Counted from the first letter of the stretch, positions 1-9,403 are shown. The stretch: DNA of 64,000 nucleotides from an uncultured Allobaculum sp. (GCA_910579655.1 CAJTVE010000001.1:54349-118348); one strand, 5' to 3'. The notes: generated by a model not told the origin, from the sequence alone. Numbers and translations are program-made.

Positions 1-5
1 GCTTT

Positions 6-854
6 ATGAATGCCCGGCTTGGCTATTATTACTATTACTCACCAGTTTTTGACACTCTGAATCAGATTCTGATCATTCTGGTGACGCTGTTTGCGACGGT
101 GGCTTCTGGGGGTATGGCTGCCTGGTTTGGCATCAAGATGATGGGGGTGAACCTGAAAGCACAGCTTGAGCAGACCCGTTTTGACCGCTCCTGGATTGTA
201 AAGGGTGCTTCGATGATGTTTGCGGCCAACCTGATTCTTTCCTTGCTGGTCTCTTTGCTGAACAGCATTCTCGGTTTCTTTGGCGCCGGTATTGACCCGG
301 TTGGCCTGAGCGGTTCGGGCAGTTTTGCAGGCATTCTCCTGAATTTTTTGATGGCGGTTGTCGCTGCGCCATTCTTTGAAGAAGTGATCTTTCGCGGCAT
401 CATGTGCAAGAGTATGGCTCGTTTTAATAAAGGCTTTGCGGTCATTTTTTCTGCGCTGCTCTTTGGAATTGCCCATATGAATCTGTATCAGGGGATTCCG
501 GCATTTGGAATGGGAATTATCCTGGCTTTCGTGTATCTGCGCAGCGGATCTTTATGGGTGCCGATTCTGATGCATGCGGTCAACAATTTTATGGCTTTGC
601 TTGAGACATACGCTCCAGGCGTGTTCTCCATTCTCAATGCGATTGTGATGCTGCTCCTGGCAACTGCTGGTGTGTATTTTATCTATAAAGAACGACATCA
701 GTTTGCGGGTGTATTCCGTCAGAACCGGAAAGCAAAAGAGGAATGGAAAGCGGTTCGAAGCAATGGGGGCTTCTGGGTGCTGGTTGTGATCTTCGTGCTG
801 ATCTGCCTGCTTGGAATGATTGGTTCGATGTTCATGAATTTTATCCTGTATTGA
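6..854 (+). CDS. CPBP family intramembrane metalloprotease
   Basis: Multi-pass membrane protein of the CPBP (CAAX protease / bacteriocin-processing) family, thought to cleave within the membrane. The family motifs are visible: FFEEVIFRG (the EExxxR motif) near residue 125, FGIAHMN near 155, and HAVNN (HxxxN type) near 190. Hydrophobic helices lie on both sides, and the C-terminus ends in another membrane helix. The ATG at base 6 lies at the window edge, so the true start could be upstream. Substrate unknown. A terminator follows at 906-929. Confidence 0.85.
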   Translation: MNARLGYYYYYSPVFDTLNQILIILVTLFATVASGGMAAWFGIKMMGVNLKAQLEQTRFDRSWIVKGASMMFAANLILSLLVSLLNSILGFFGAGIDPVGLSGSGSFAGILLNFLMAVVAAPFFEEVIFRGIMCKSMARFNKGFAVIFSALLFGIAHMNLYQGIPAFGMGIILAFVYLRSGSLWVPILMHAVNNFMALLETYAPGVFSILNAIVMLLLATAGVYFIYKERHQFAGVFRQNRKAKEEWKAVRSNGGFWVLVVIFVLICLLGMIGSMFMNFILY

Positions 855-875
855 GAGGTTGTCCTGTATTGAGAG
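844..875. repeat. Short tandem duplication at the end of the CPBP gene
   Basis: TCCTGTATTGAGAG occurs at 844-857 and again at 862-875. The first copy contains the stop codon of the protease gene. It looks like a small slippage duplication. Confidence 0.7.
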
Positions 876-905
876 AAGGAGCACTTATTCTTTGAATTGA
901 ATCGT

Positions 906-929
906 AAGGCGGTTGACTCCGCCTTTTTT
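906..929 (+). terminator. Intrinsic terminator after the CPBP protease
   Basis: Stem AAGGCGG (906-912) pairs with CCGCCTT (919-925) across a 6-nt loop, followed by a T run to 929. Confidence 0.85.
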
Positions 930-1419
930 GGTGTCTTTCGATGGACCAATATTTAAAAATAGGATGAAGATAAGAAACAAACGTGACTGAAAAATGTCAA
1001 AAAGATATACAAAGTCCGTGAAGACTTCCAAGATAATGGTATGGGTTTGTGGGTTTTCGCCTTTCTGTTTTGGATTTATGGAAAGATGAATGCAGAAAAC
1101 TGAAGAATGATAAAAACTGAAGAATGAAGAACGGGATTGCCAAGTGCATCCCCGTTCAAGGGTTTGAGGGACGAAGACAATAGCGGCCAGTCTAAGCCGC
1201 TGGCTGCCATTGTCTGAATACCGAAAATACCCGATTGAAGATACGCTGGTTAAGTAGACGATTTAATGAACAATCAATTCTCACAGGGCGCAAAAGGCCA
1301 ACGAAAAATCAGGACGGAAGAGAGTTGAGAAATCGACGACACTAAAATACACAAGACCATTTAAAACCAATCCAACAAAAACAGACAAGACCATTGAAGA
1401 AGAGAAAGGGGAATATGGA
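930..1419. other. Gene-free stretch upstream of sbcD
   Basis: No convincing coding frame on either strand. It contains a tandem duplication of AAAACTGAAGAATGA (1096-1110 and 1113-1127). The sbcD ribosome site (AAAGGGG, about 1404-1410) is at the right end. The sbcDC promoter presumably lies here, but I cannot assign it. Confidence 0.5.
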
Positions 1420-2550
1420 ATGAGATTGATCCATCTGGCTGATCTGCACCTGGGCAAGAAAGTCTTTGGCTACGATCTGATGGAAGAACAAAGAGATGCC
1501 TTGAATCAGGTGATTGAACTGGCCAAAGCGCGCCAGATTGATGGGGTGATGATTGCAGGAGATGTGTTTGATACGCCTGTTCCACCGGTCGATGCGGTGG
1601 CTTTGCTCGATGAGTTTCTCACCCGGCTTCATCATATGCAAATTGAAGTGATGATCATCAGCGGCAACCATGATTCAGGCGGCCGTCTGGATTTTGGCTC
1701 CGGAATTTTTAAAGAGTCAGGCATTCATATTGCAGGCACCTGGAGCGGGGAGGTGGAATTTGTCGATCTTCAAAAGAATGGGGAAGTGGTGCGGATTCAT
1801 CTGCTCCCATTTTTAAGACCCGGCATTGTCCGGGCCGCTTTAGGCGTATCCTGCCAGAACTGGAATCAAGCGTTAGAGCTGGCTTTACAGACGGTGAGTT
1901 TCGCTCAGGGAACGACCAATATTTTAATGAGTCACCAGTTTTATGCGGGCGGACAGCTTTGCGAAAGTGAGGCAGCCAATGTTGGTACTCTTGATCAGGT
2001 CAGCACCAGTCTGCTTGAACCTTTTGATTATTGTGCGTTAGGCCATCTTCATAATCCACAGGCCCCGGGCAGAGCGGTGAATCGTTATCCGGGAACTTTG
2101 CTGAAATTTTCCTTTTCGGAAATCAATGCTCAAAAATCCATCACGCTCCTTGAAACCCATCCGGATCATTCGGTGACGATTGAAGAGATTCCCGTGATCC
2201 CCAAGCGGGAAATGATTCATCTGAAGGGAAAGATGGCGGATTTGCTCGATAAAGACTATCTTCGCCAGATCGACCGGGAGGCCTATGTCTACATCACCCT
2301 GGAAGATTCGGAAGAAATCTTCCAGGCGTATGAAACGCTGCGGGAGCATTATCCAAGAATTTTAAAGATCGAATACTGTAACCTGCCCAAAGCCCATGCG
2401 ATGGATGACTATGCAAGAGAAATTGAGCGCATGAAAGATCCGCTGGATATTGTGACCGATTTTTATGCTCTTCAAAATGATAAAGATTTAAGTCAGGACA
2501 TGATCGGACAGCTGGCGGGCATCTGGGAGGGACTTCATGAAACCAATTAA
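1420..2550 (+). CDS. sbcD: Exonuclease subunit SbcD (Mre11-type nuclease)
   Basis: Nuclease subunit of the SbcCD complex, which opens DNA hairpins and processes double-strand breaks. Calcineurin-type metallophosphoesterase motifs are in order: ADLHLG (D8, H10), GDVFD (D48), GNHD (82-85), MSHQ, and ALGHLH. The length of 376 residues is typical. The start is supported by an AAAGGGG ribosome site. The end overlaps sbcC by 14 bases, so the two are translationally coupled. Confidence 0.96.
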   Translation: MRLIHLADLHLGKKVFGYDLMEEQRDALNQVIELAKARQIDGVMIAGDVFDTPVPPVDAVALLDEFLTRLHHMQIEVMIISGNHDSGGRLDFGSGIFKESGIHIAGTWSGEVEFVDLQKNGEVVRIHLLPFLRPGIVRAALGVSCQNWNQALELALQTVSFAQGTTNILMSHQFYAGGQLCESEAANVGTLDQVSTSLLEPFDYCALGHLHNPQAPGRAVNRYPGTLLKFSFSEINAQKSITLLETHPDHSVTIEEIPVIPKREMIHLKGKMADLLDKDYLRQIDREAYVYITLEDSEEIFQAYETLREHYPRILKIEYCNLPKAHAMDDYAREIERMKDPLDIVTDFYALQNDKDLSQDMIGQLAGIWEGLHETN

Positions 2551-5176
2551 ACTGACCATGCAGGCTTTTGGCCCTTATGCGCAGACGGAAGTTGTTGATT
2601 TTCAGGCCTTTGGCGATAAAGGGTTGTTTTTGATCAGTGGGGATACAGGGGCAGGCAAGACCACGATCTTTGATGGCATTGTCTATGCCTTATACGGAGA
2701 ACTTTCCGGAGAACTGCGCAAGCCGGAAATGCTGCGATCGAAATATGCGTCTCCAAAAGTGGATACCTTTGTCGAACTGGAATTTGAACTGCATGATCAG
2801 AACTACATCATCCGCCGTTCTCCTGAATATATGCGGGAAAAGAAAAATGGAAAAGGACAGACCAAACATGCCAGCAGCGTGGAAATGATTGAGGTCGAAA
2901 ACAAGCGTTCGCTGACGAAAGTTGCCGAAGTGCGCGAAGCGATCAATCGGCTGATCGGGCTGGATGCGCGTCAGTTCAAACAGGTTGCCGTTCTCGCTCA
3001 GGGTGAATTTGTCCGACTGCTGGTAGCCAGTACAAAAGAGCGGACTCAGATTTTCAGAGATCTGTTCCAGACCAGCGATTATGCGGCTCTGCAAAGCGAG
3101 GTGTTAGAGCGTTCCAAAAAAGCCCGCGATGAGGTCAATGCCGCCCAGGCGACCATAGATCGGCTGTATCAGTCCTTTCGGGGAATGGATGCCAGTACGC
3201 TGCTGGATCCCAAACGGATTGCAGAGTCACTCAAGGGGCACGCAAAAGAGCTTGAACGCCTGATTCAGGAGCAGGCTGACTGGCAAAAAGGGCTGGCAGA
3301 AGCTTCCAAAAAGAAAGGGCAGCTTGGCCAGCAGAAAGAACGCTTTGATCTCTGGTTCAAAACCAGCAAAGATCTGGAAACTTTAAAGCCCCTCTATGAC
3401 AAAACCAGCCAGGAAGTCGAAGATCTGAAGAAAAAACAGCCGGAAATGGAAGAGAAGAGCTATGAGATCAAACGACTGACCGACCAGCTCGATCGGTTTG
3501 GCCAGTATCGCCAGATGGAAAAAACATATACGGACTTAAAGCGTGATCTCCATAAGAAAACGGAAACATTTGAAGCGTTTAAAGCTGAATTTGCGGCCGA
3601 CCAGTCCCGCCAGCAGCAGCTTCAGGCAAGAGCAGAAGAATTAGTCAATGCCCCGGCTTTGCGCCAGCAGGCGGAAGCATTGTGCCTGCAGCTGCAGGAA
3701 GCAGCAAACCGCAAAGCCCAGCTTGATCAGCTCAATCAGGACATCGTTTTGCAGCAACAGACTTTTGCCACGCTTGCTGCTCAATCTGAACACGCCCAGC
3801 AGATTTATCTTCAAAAAAACAGCCAGTTTTTAGCCGGCCAGGCTGGCATTCTGGCAGGCAGCCTGCAACCGGGGATTCCTTGTCCGGTGTGCGGCTCGAT
3901 TCATCATCCAGATCCTGCTCCCCTTGAGCATAATATTCCGGATGAGCGGACATTGAAAAAACTGGAAAAAGAGGCCAATGACAAAGCCAGAAAAGCCCAG
4001 CGCCAGTCCGAACTCTGCGCAGGTCTGCTCTCACGCAGGGAAGAACAGGAAAAATCGCTGAGCCAGCTGGAAACCACCCTTCCACCCAATCAGAGCCTGG
4101 CTGCTGCCCAGACTTCACTGAAACTGTTTAATGATCAGTGCAACGAGCGCGAAAACATTTTAAATACCCTTAGTTCGCTGACGGCAAATCTCGAAAAGCG
4201 TCTGAAGCAAAAAGAGAATGGTCAGAATCATCTTGAACAGCTCGCTGCTCAGGCAAGTGAACTGGCTGGTCGTCTTCAAAGCTTTAAAGAAACCCTCAGC
4301 TTTGACCAGGAAGATCAGGCGAAACTTCGACTGAATACTCTGCGCCAGGAAACGGCAGCATATGACCAGCAAAAAAACAGAAGCGAAAAACAGCTGGACA
4401 GCCAGAAATCGCGTCTGTTCCAGCTGCAGGGCATTCTGGAAACATATGACAGACGACCTGAAGATCCACGCCTGCAAATCGAGCAGCTTGGCCAGCAGCT
4501 CATTCAGATTGATCAGGCTATGAATCAGGTCAACAGCCAGATTCGTGAACTGCAGGGTCAGCTGAAGATCAACACCTCAATCTTTGAACAGCTCCAGACC
4601 CTCGAAAAAGACATGCCCAGACTGTGCGACAAAGCTCAATCTCTAAAGAATCTATCCGATACCCTCAATGGCACCCTGGCTGGGCAGACTAAAATCAATC
4701 TGGAAACCTATGTGCAGATCACATTCTTTGAGCAGATCATCTTGCGTGCTAACCAGAAACTGAATGTTATGACCAGCGGCCAGTATGAACTCATCCGCGC
4801 CGAAGAAGGCGGAAAAGGCAAAGTCGGACTGGGACTGGATGTGGTCGATCACTTCAACGGTTCCCGGCGCCCTGTACAATCTTTATCCGGCGGAGAACAG
4901 TTTCTGGCTTCTTTATGTCTGGCCCTTGGCCTTTCAGAAGAGATCCAGATGGAAGCTGGGGGTGTTTCCCTGCAGACCTTATTTGTCGATGAGGGCTTTG
5001 GTTCTTTGGATGAAGAGTGCCTGAACAAAGCCATTCAGGCACTGAACCAGATTGCGGATTCCCGGATGGTCGGCATTATTTCCCACGTCGAATCCCTCAT
5101 GAACCGAATTGAGCATCAGATTCTGGTGACCAAAGATCCCGTCAATGGCAGCCGGACATGCATCGAAACCCTTTAG
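2537..5176 (+). CDS. sbcC: Exonuclease subunit SbcC (Rad50-type ATPase)
   Basis: SMC-like ATPase partner of SbcD. Walker A (GDTGAGKTT) is at about residues 35-43. Two long Gln/Glu/Lys-rich coiled coils flank a zinc hook CPVCG near residue 448. The ABC signature LSGGEQ is near 783 and Walker B LFVDEGFGSLD near 814. The 879-residue length is somewhat shorter than E. coli SbcC, as is common in Firmicutes. Last gene of the sbcDC operon; a terminator follows at 5224-5257. Confidence 0.96.
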   Translation: MKPIKLTMQAFGPYAQTEVVDFQAFGDKGLFLISGDTGAGKTTIFDGIVYALYGELSGELRKPEMLRSKYASPKVDTFVELEFELHDQNYIIRRSPEYMREKKNGKGQTKHASSVEMIEVENKRSLTKVAEVREAINRLIGLDARQFKQVAVLAQGEFVRLLVASTKERTQIFRDLFQTSDYAALQSEVLERSKKARDEVNAAQATIDRLYQSFRGMDASTLLDPKRIAESLKGHAKELERLIQEQADWQKGLAEASKKKGQLGQQKERFDLWFKTSKDLETLKPLYDKTSQEVEDLKKKQPEMEEKSYEIKRLTDQLDRFGQYRQMEKTYTDLKRDLHKKTETFEAFKAEFAADQSRQQQLQARAEELVNAPALRQQAEALCLQLQEAANRKAQLDQLNQDIVLQQQTFATLAAQSEHAQQIYLQKNSQFLAGQAGILAGSLQPGIPCPVCGSIHHPDPAPLEHNIPDERTLKKLEKEANDKARKAQRQSELCAGLLSRREEQEKSLSQLETTLPPNQSLAAAQTSLKLFNDQCNERENILNTLSSLTANLEKRLKQKENGQNHLEQLAAQASELAGRLQSFKETLSFDQEDQAKLRLNTLRQETAAYDQQKNRSEKQLDSQKSRLFQLQGILETYDRRPEDPRLQIEQLGQQLIQIDQAMNQVNSQIRELQGQLKINTSIFEQLQTLEKDMPRLCDKAQSLKNLSDTLNGTLAGQTKINLETYVQITFFEQIILRANQKLNVMTSGQYELIRAEEGGKGKVGLGLDVVDHFNGSRRPVQSLSGGEQFLASLCLALGLSEEIQMEAGGVSLQTLFVDEGFGSLDEECLNKAIQALNQIADSRMVGIISHVESLMNRIEHQILVTKDPVNGSRTCIETL

Positions 5177-5223
5177 CCGCAGAATCAACAGACAATAGAT
5201 CGTGGATCGCCACAAAAGGGCTG

Positions 5224-5257
5224 AAGACCGGCAGGACAAAACATTCTGCCGGTCTTT
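5224..5257 (+). terminator. Intrinsic terminator of sbcDC
   Basis: GACCGGCAG (5226-5234) pairs with CTGCCGGTC (5246-5254), followed by TTT. Confidence 0.75.
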
Positions 5258-5288
5258 CATTTCTGATCGAGGATCTTCTTTGGCAAAG

Positions 5289-5314
5289 CGAAAAAGCCTG
5301 CCAGTGAGGCAGGC
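5289..5314 (-). terminator. Minus-strand terminator of the phosphatase gene
   Basis: GCCTGCC (5296-5302) pairs with GGCAGGC (5308-5314). Read on the minus strand, the hairpin is followed by a T run (the A run at 5291-5295). It would end the transcript of the convergent phosphatase gene. Confidence 0.7.
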
Positions 5315-5360
5315 CGGATGGAGTCGTACAATCAGACGGGCTTGTACAAAAGGAAAATCA

Positions 5361-5410
5361 AGAACTAACAAGAATCAACAAGAGCCAACAGGAATCAACA
5401 CGAATCGGCA
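5361..5410. repeat. Five degenerate 10-bp tandem repeats
   Basis: Five consecutive decamers related to AGAATCAACA: AGAACTAACA, AGAATCAACA, AGAGCCAACA, GGAATCAACA, CGAATCGGCA. They lie between the two convergent terminators. No function is evident. Confidence 0.7.
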
Positions 5411-5455
5411 AAGTTAGTAAGAAATAGAATCTATAAAGAGGGAAAACACTGAATC

Positions 5456-6100
5456 CTAATATTTTGGATCGAGAATTAACGCCTGATGGGTGGCTTTGGC
5501 CTCTTCCAGATCTTCACCGGCATAAACATCGTTAAAAATATCCAGCAAAGCAAAGGTCTGCGTATCGGGATCAAACTGGAAATGGAGGACAGCAACGTAG
5601 TTTAAAGCTTCCGGTCCCGGAATCTTACCATCAGGTGCCCAATAGTCCATGAAGGCGTGATTGGCGCAGCTGTGCGCGACAGCCAGAACGTTCTCATTCT
5701 CTTCCTTGTTCATAATTTCAAGCAGCGCTCGATTCATTCGCTCCTGTACCTGAGCTAATGTTTCTCCGCCGTAGTTTGCATAGTAGGTTGCAAATTCACT
5801 CGCTGGAGCAGCCAGAAAACCAGGGCATCCTTCCAGCTTTCCAAAACACATTTCATGCAGATCGGTGACCTTCGTATAAGGAAGAGTTGTCAGCAGCTGA
5901 GTGGTCTGAATGCAGCGCCCTTCTGGAGAACAGTAAACGTGATCAAAGTGAATATTCCGGGATTCGAAATACGCTTTTCGGGTATGAATGGCCTGGGCAA
6001 CACCATCCAGAACAAGCGGGGCGTTGACGACTCCCTGAATAATGTTGCGTTGGTTAAACAGCGTTTCGCCATGGCGGACCAGATAAAGATTTTTGAGCAT
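5456..6100 (-). CDS. Histidine phosphatase family protein (phosphoglycerate mutase-like)
   Basis: Branch-1 histidine phosphatase fold. The phospho-acceptor signature LVRHGET is at residues 7-13 (catalytic His10). YCSPEGRCIQT carries the conserved Arg, followed by the Glu of HEMCFGKLEG, and VAHSCANHA supplies the second catalytic His near residue 162. At 214 residues it matches small metabolite phosphatases and cofactor-dependent mutases. Monocistronic on the minus strand, convergent with sbcC. The substrate cannot be told from sequence. Confidence 0.9.
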   Translation of the reverse strand: MLKNLYLVRHGETLFNQRNIIQGVVNAPLVLDGVAQAIHTRKAYFESRNIHFDHVYCSPEGRCIQTTQLLTTLPYTKVTDLHEMCFGKLEGCPGFLAAPASEFATYYANYGGETLAQVQERMNRALLEIMNKEENENVLAVAHSCANHAFMDYWAPDGKIPGPEALNYVAVLHFQFDPDTQTFALLDIFNDVYAGEDLEEAKATHQALILDPKY

Positions 6101-6399
6101 AATGCCTCCTGAAAAGTCAGTCTTAACAGATTCAGTATAGAGGTGTCCGGATGCAGATTTCGATCATCTGCCCTGTTCGTTTTCGGAAGACTCTGGCCGG
6201 CAGGCTCGCCTGAAAATGGACTGAAAAGCAGAACTCATCAAAAACTGTATCAGGCTGAAGAAATTGGATTCATAAAGTGAAATCTAGAAATCGTCCTGAA
6301 TTACGGTCTTTTTGGCTCTCTGGTTTTGAAAGCCGAATGATCTGGCGATCCAAAGTCAAAGATATGTTAGGATGCAAAGAGAGAAAGGGGAATGAAAAT

Positions 6400-7299
6400 T
6401 TGATCAAAGTTATCGCATGCGACTTAGATGGAACATTGTGTGATGTGGATCATGACATCAACGACTATACCGCAAAGGTGGTTGCCAAAGCCCAGCAGGC
6501 AGGAATCCGCTTTATCGTCGCCACTGGCCGTTTCTATGAAGGAACGATGCGGACAGTGGATGGTGTTTTACAGGATGTGGATCTGCTTTTAAACAGTGGA
6601 GCCGAAATCCTGAATCCACAAGGTGAAGTCGTGATTCATCGTCCACTGACGAAAGAGTCGATCCGCCAGATTTATGAAGTGATGAAAGACGAACCGCTGA
6701 CGACTAAGTACAATGGCTTTGAACGCAATGGATTTGTCGGGACCATAGATCAGCTTGAGCAGCAGGCGTTGAAGGATTACCTGACTTTTCATCCCAATAT
6801 GAGACCTCAGGATGCGTGCCAGGATCGCCGGTTTATGAATATGATGGCCAAATGCCAGGCCTATTCCAGTATTGAAAGTCTTCAGGACGATTTGCCGGAA
6901 ATTGCCAAGGTCTTCTGTTTTGGAGGAACAATCGAACAGACGCAGGCTGCTAAAGCAAAACTCAGGCAAATCCCGAAAATTGGCATTGCTTCTTCTTTTC
7001 CAACGAATATTGAAATTACGGATATCAAAGCGCAGAAAGGTCCAGCTTTGAAAGAATATATTGAATCCCTTGGGTACACGATGGATGAAGTGATGGTATT
7101 TGGGGATTCGGAAAATGATTTATCCATGATGGAAATGGACTTTGTGACAGTTGCCATGGGCAACGCCGAAGAGAACATCAAAAAAGTTTCGAAGTACGTA
7201 ACAAAATCGAATGATCAGAATGGTGTGGCCTGGGCGATTGAGCAGTTGCTTGAACGCCAGGGATCGATTGCAGGCCAGAAAGATCAGCAGCAAGCCTGA
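6400..7299 (+). CDS. Cof-type HAD-IIB family phosphatase
   Basis: Haloacid dehalogenase-type phosphatase, probably acting on a sugar phosphate or flavin-type cofactor. Motif I ACDLDGTLCD has the nucleophile Asp8 and Asp10. Motif II lies in IVATGRF. Motif IV is VFGDSENDLSMM near the C-terminus, and the C2 cap lies between. The frame is open upstream to 6277, but I choose the TTG at 6400 because an AAAGGGG ribosome site (6384-6390) sits 9 bases before it and the conserved domain starts there (299 residues). Confidence 0.92.
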   Translation: MIKVIACDLDGTLCDVDHDINDYTAKVVAKAQQAGIRFIVATGRFYEGTMRTVDGVLQDVDLLLNSGAEILNPQGEVVIHRPLTKESIRQIYEVMKDEPLTTKYNGFERNGFVGTIDQLEQQALKDYLTFHPNMRPQDACQDRRFMNMMAKCQAYSSIESLQDDLPEIAKVFCFGGTIEQTQAAKAKLRQIPKIGIASSFPTNIEITDIKAQKGPALKEYIESLGYTMDEVMVFGDSENDLSMMEMDFVTVAMGNAEENIKKVSKYVTKSNDQNGVAWAIEQLLERQGSIAGQKDQQQA

Positions 7300-7330
7300 A
7301 AAGAAACAGAAATTCAAAAAGGTAAGACGT

Positions 7331-7387
7331 AGAATTGCAGGAATACAACAGAATTACAGGAATACAACAGAATTACAGGAATACGAT
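7331..7387. repeat. Three 19-bp tandem repeats
   Basis: Unit AGAATTACAGGAATACAAC at 7350-7368, with near-identical copies at 7331-7349 and 7369-7387. They lie between the HAD gene and its likely terminator. No function is evident. Confidence 0.8.
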
Positions 7388-7422
7388 ATCAATTACCGGG
7401 ATCCATACAGAAATACGATAGA

Positions 7423-7455
7423 AAGGGCCAGGGCTTCGTTGCTCTGGCCTTTGTT
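7423..7455 (+). terminator. Intrinsic terminator after the HAD phosphatase
   Basis: A 12-bp stem with two G-T pairs (7423-7434 with 7441-7452) and a TTCGTT loop, followed by a short T-rich tail. Confidence 0.75.
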
Positions 7456-7765
7456 GGCAACAAGAATCCTGAATCAGAGCTATACGGGCAGGAAATGAAA
7501 TATGAAGAAATATGAAAAGAGCCGGAGAATTTGGATTTGTTATGTAAAGTGCTTTATATAAAGTATATTCTTGCATAAATGCTTTTGCTCAGCAAAAAGT
7601 GAATGTTTCTGCTTGCAAAAAAGCAGAGATCAGGTATACTCAATGAGTCGAGTTCAGACAGGGACTTCATTTCTGAACTGCCTCAGAAGCAGTCAGAAAA
7701 CTTAAAAAGTTTCTGGTTGACATCGATTGGAAGTCCTGATATGATAATCGGGCAGTCAAGAACAT
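7456..7765. other. Gene-free leader of the first tRNA pair
   Basis: No coding frame is credible. A strong promoter lies at its right end: TTGACA (7717-7722), 17-base spacer, TATGAT (7740-7745), about 20 bases before tRNA-Ile. Confidence 0.6.
7717..7745 (+). promoter_or_regulatory. Sigma-A type promoter of tRNA pair 1
   Basis: TTGACA and TATGAT separated by exactly 17 bases. The same arrangement precedes the other two tRNA-Ile/Ala pairs. Confidence 0.85.
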
Positions 7766-7842
7766 GGGCCTGTAGCTCAGGTGGTTAGAGCGCATCCCTG
7801 ATAAGGATGAGGTCGCTGGTTCGAGTCCATTCAGGCCCACCA
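7766..7842 (+). tRNA. tRNA-Ile (GAT), copy 1
   Basis: 77-nt cloverleaf with a GGGCCTG/CAGGCCC acceptor stem, anticodon GAT in the loop of the CATCCCTGATAAGGATG arm, TTCGAGT T-loop and encoded CCA. Identical to the copies at 9690 and 52311. Confidence 0.97.
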
Positions 7843-7859
7843 TTATTTGACTTATATGT

Positions 7860-7935
7860 GGGGTGTTAGCTCAGCTGGGAGAGCACCTGCTTTGCACGCA
7901 GGGGGTCAGGAGTTCGATCCTCCTACGCTCCACCA
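7860..7935 (+). tRNA. tRNA-Ala (TGC), copy 1
   Basis: 76-nt cloverleaf with acceptor GGGGTGT/ACGCTCC, anticodon TGC in the CTTTGCACG loop, and encoded CCA. It is 17 bases after tRNA-Ile, in one transcript. Confidence 0.97.
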
Positions 7936-7948
7936 TTTTGAAATCAAT

Positions 7949-7977
7949 CTCTAGATAGAAATATCTGGAGTTTTTTT
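7949..7977 (+). terminator. Terminator of tRNA pair 1
   Basis: CTCTAGATA (7949-7957) pairs with TATCTGGAG (7962-7970) across a GAAA loop, followed by seven T. Confidence 0.9.
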
Positions 7978-7992
7978 GTTTATACGAACGAT

Positions 7993-8028
7993 GGCGAAAC
8001 CGACGGAAACGTCCGTTTCGCCTTTTTT
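7993..8028 (+). terminator. Second, very stable terminator after tRNA pair 1
   Basis: GGCGAAAC (7993-8000) pairs with GTTTCGCC (8015-8022). After one C-C mismatch, GACG pairs with CGTC around a GAAA tetraloop. Six T follow. Confidence 0.85.
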
Positions 8029-8383
8029 GATGCGAAAATCAACCGAAGCAGAATCTGATGCAAAGAATCCCGACGATCCAGGCGAAAACTTGGAACAGAA
8101 AAGAGGATCTGGGCAGAAGCTGAAGTTGATTCCAATAAAAAGTGGACAAACTTTCAGCCAATAAGAGACAATCTCTGTAATGGGTTTCATGTGGTCAGTC
8201 AGCTCTGGAGTTAATCCAGATAGGACCGCAATCCAGCATCAAAAAGATGAACCACCTGAAAGCCAGATTGTTTCTTTGCCCTCGTTTCTGTATTTGGATG
8301 AGAGACAAGAGACAGAAAAGATGAACGAATGCAGAAAAGAGTTCCTGATTGCGCAGGGATCTTTTCAGAAGGGGAAAACAATT
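8029..8383. other. Gene-free stretch before the aldo/keto reductase
   Basis: The reductase frame is open back to 8180, but that part has no conserved sequence and no ribosome site. I see no RNA gene here. Confidence 0.5.
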
Positions 8384-9403
8384 ATGTATATCGCAAATCC
8401 AGATCGGTATAAAAAGATGGAATACCGGCGCTGCGGAAAGTCCGGATTATTGCTGCCAGTGATCTCGCTTGGTTTATGGCAGAATTTCGGAGACCATTCC
8501 AGCTACGAGAATATGAGAAAAATGATCCTGACGGCGTTTGATCATGGCATTACGCATTTTGATCTGGCCAATAACTACGGACCGGAAAACGGGGCGGCTG
8601 AAAAGAACTTTGGTCGGATTCTCAAAGAGGATTTGATGCCCTATCGGGATGAGCTGATTATTTCGACAAAAGCCGGCTATGAGATGTGGGATGGCCCTTA
8701 TGGAAACTGGGGATCGCGCAAGTATCTGCTGGCCAGCCTTGACCAGTCTTTAAAGAGAATGGGACTTGAGTATGTCGATATCTTTTACCACCACCGTATG
8801 GATCCTGATACGCCGTTGGAGGAGACTATGGGTGCTCTGGCGCAGGCCGTGCGATCGGGGAAAGCACTTTATATTGGTCTTTCTAACTATGATGGCCCAA
8901 CACTTGAAAAAGCCTGTGCCATTCTGGAGCGAATGGAAGTTCCATTTGTGATTGACCAGAATCGCTATTCGATTCTGGATCGGACTATTGAAGCCAATGG
9001 TCTGCAGGCAATGAATAATCAGCTGGAAAAAGGACTGATTACTTTCTCACCACTGGCGAAAGGACAGCTGACAGACCGGTATCTCAATGGCATTCCTGCG
9101 GACAGCCGGATCCGCACAGATGGCCGCTTTCTTCATGAATCCGACTTGCCATCGGCTAAAGTTGAACAGCTTCGAAAACTGAATGATCTGGCCGCAAAAC
9201 GTGGGGAAGATCTGTCGGTAATGGCTTTGCGCTGGATTCTCGATAAACCGGGGACGACCAGTGTGCTGATCGGGGCAAGCAAACCTGAGCAGATTCTTAA
9301 AAATCTGCAGGTTCTCGATTCCAGACCATTAAGCAAGCTAGACTTGGAAGAGATTGACCGTATTGCCAGAAAGATTCATGAAATTGAAGAGGCGAATGCC
9401 TGA
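8384..9403 (+). CDS. Aldo/keto reductase (YghZ / glyceraldehyde-3-phosphate reductase type)
   Basis: NADPH-dependent aldo/keto reductase. The catalytic tetrad is visible: Asp and Tyr in FDLANNYGPENGAAE, Lys in ISTKAGYEMWDGPYG, and His in DIFYHHRMDPDTP. The C-terminal cofactor loop is LIGASKPEQI. The WDGPYGNWGSRKYL stretch is typical of the YghZ/Gpr subgroup. I choose the ATG at 8384 because AGAAGGGG (8367-8374) precedes it by 9 bases and homology should begin there (339 residues). Probably cytosolic detoxification of small aldehydes. Confidence 0.92.
   Translation: MYIANPDRYKKMEYRRCGKSGLLLPVISLGLWQNFGDHSSYENMRKMILTAFDHGITHFDLANNYGPENGAAEKNFGRILKEDLMPYRDELIISTKAGYEMWDGPYGNWGSRKYLLASLDQSLKRMGLEYVDIFYHHRMDPDTPLEETMGALAQAVRSGKALYIGLSNYDGPTLEKACAILERMEVPFVIDQNRYSILDRTIEANGLQAMNNQLEKGLITFSPLAKGQLTDRYLNGIPADSRIRTDGRFLHESDLPSAKVEQLRKLNDLAAKRGEDLSVMALRWILDKPGTTSVLIGASKPEQILKNLQVLDSRPLSKLDLEEIDRIARKIHEIEEANA

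Noticed and set aside
7331..7387. 19-bp repeats as a CRISPR array
   Set aside because: Direct tandem units with no spacers and no cas genes.
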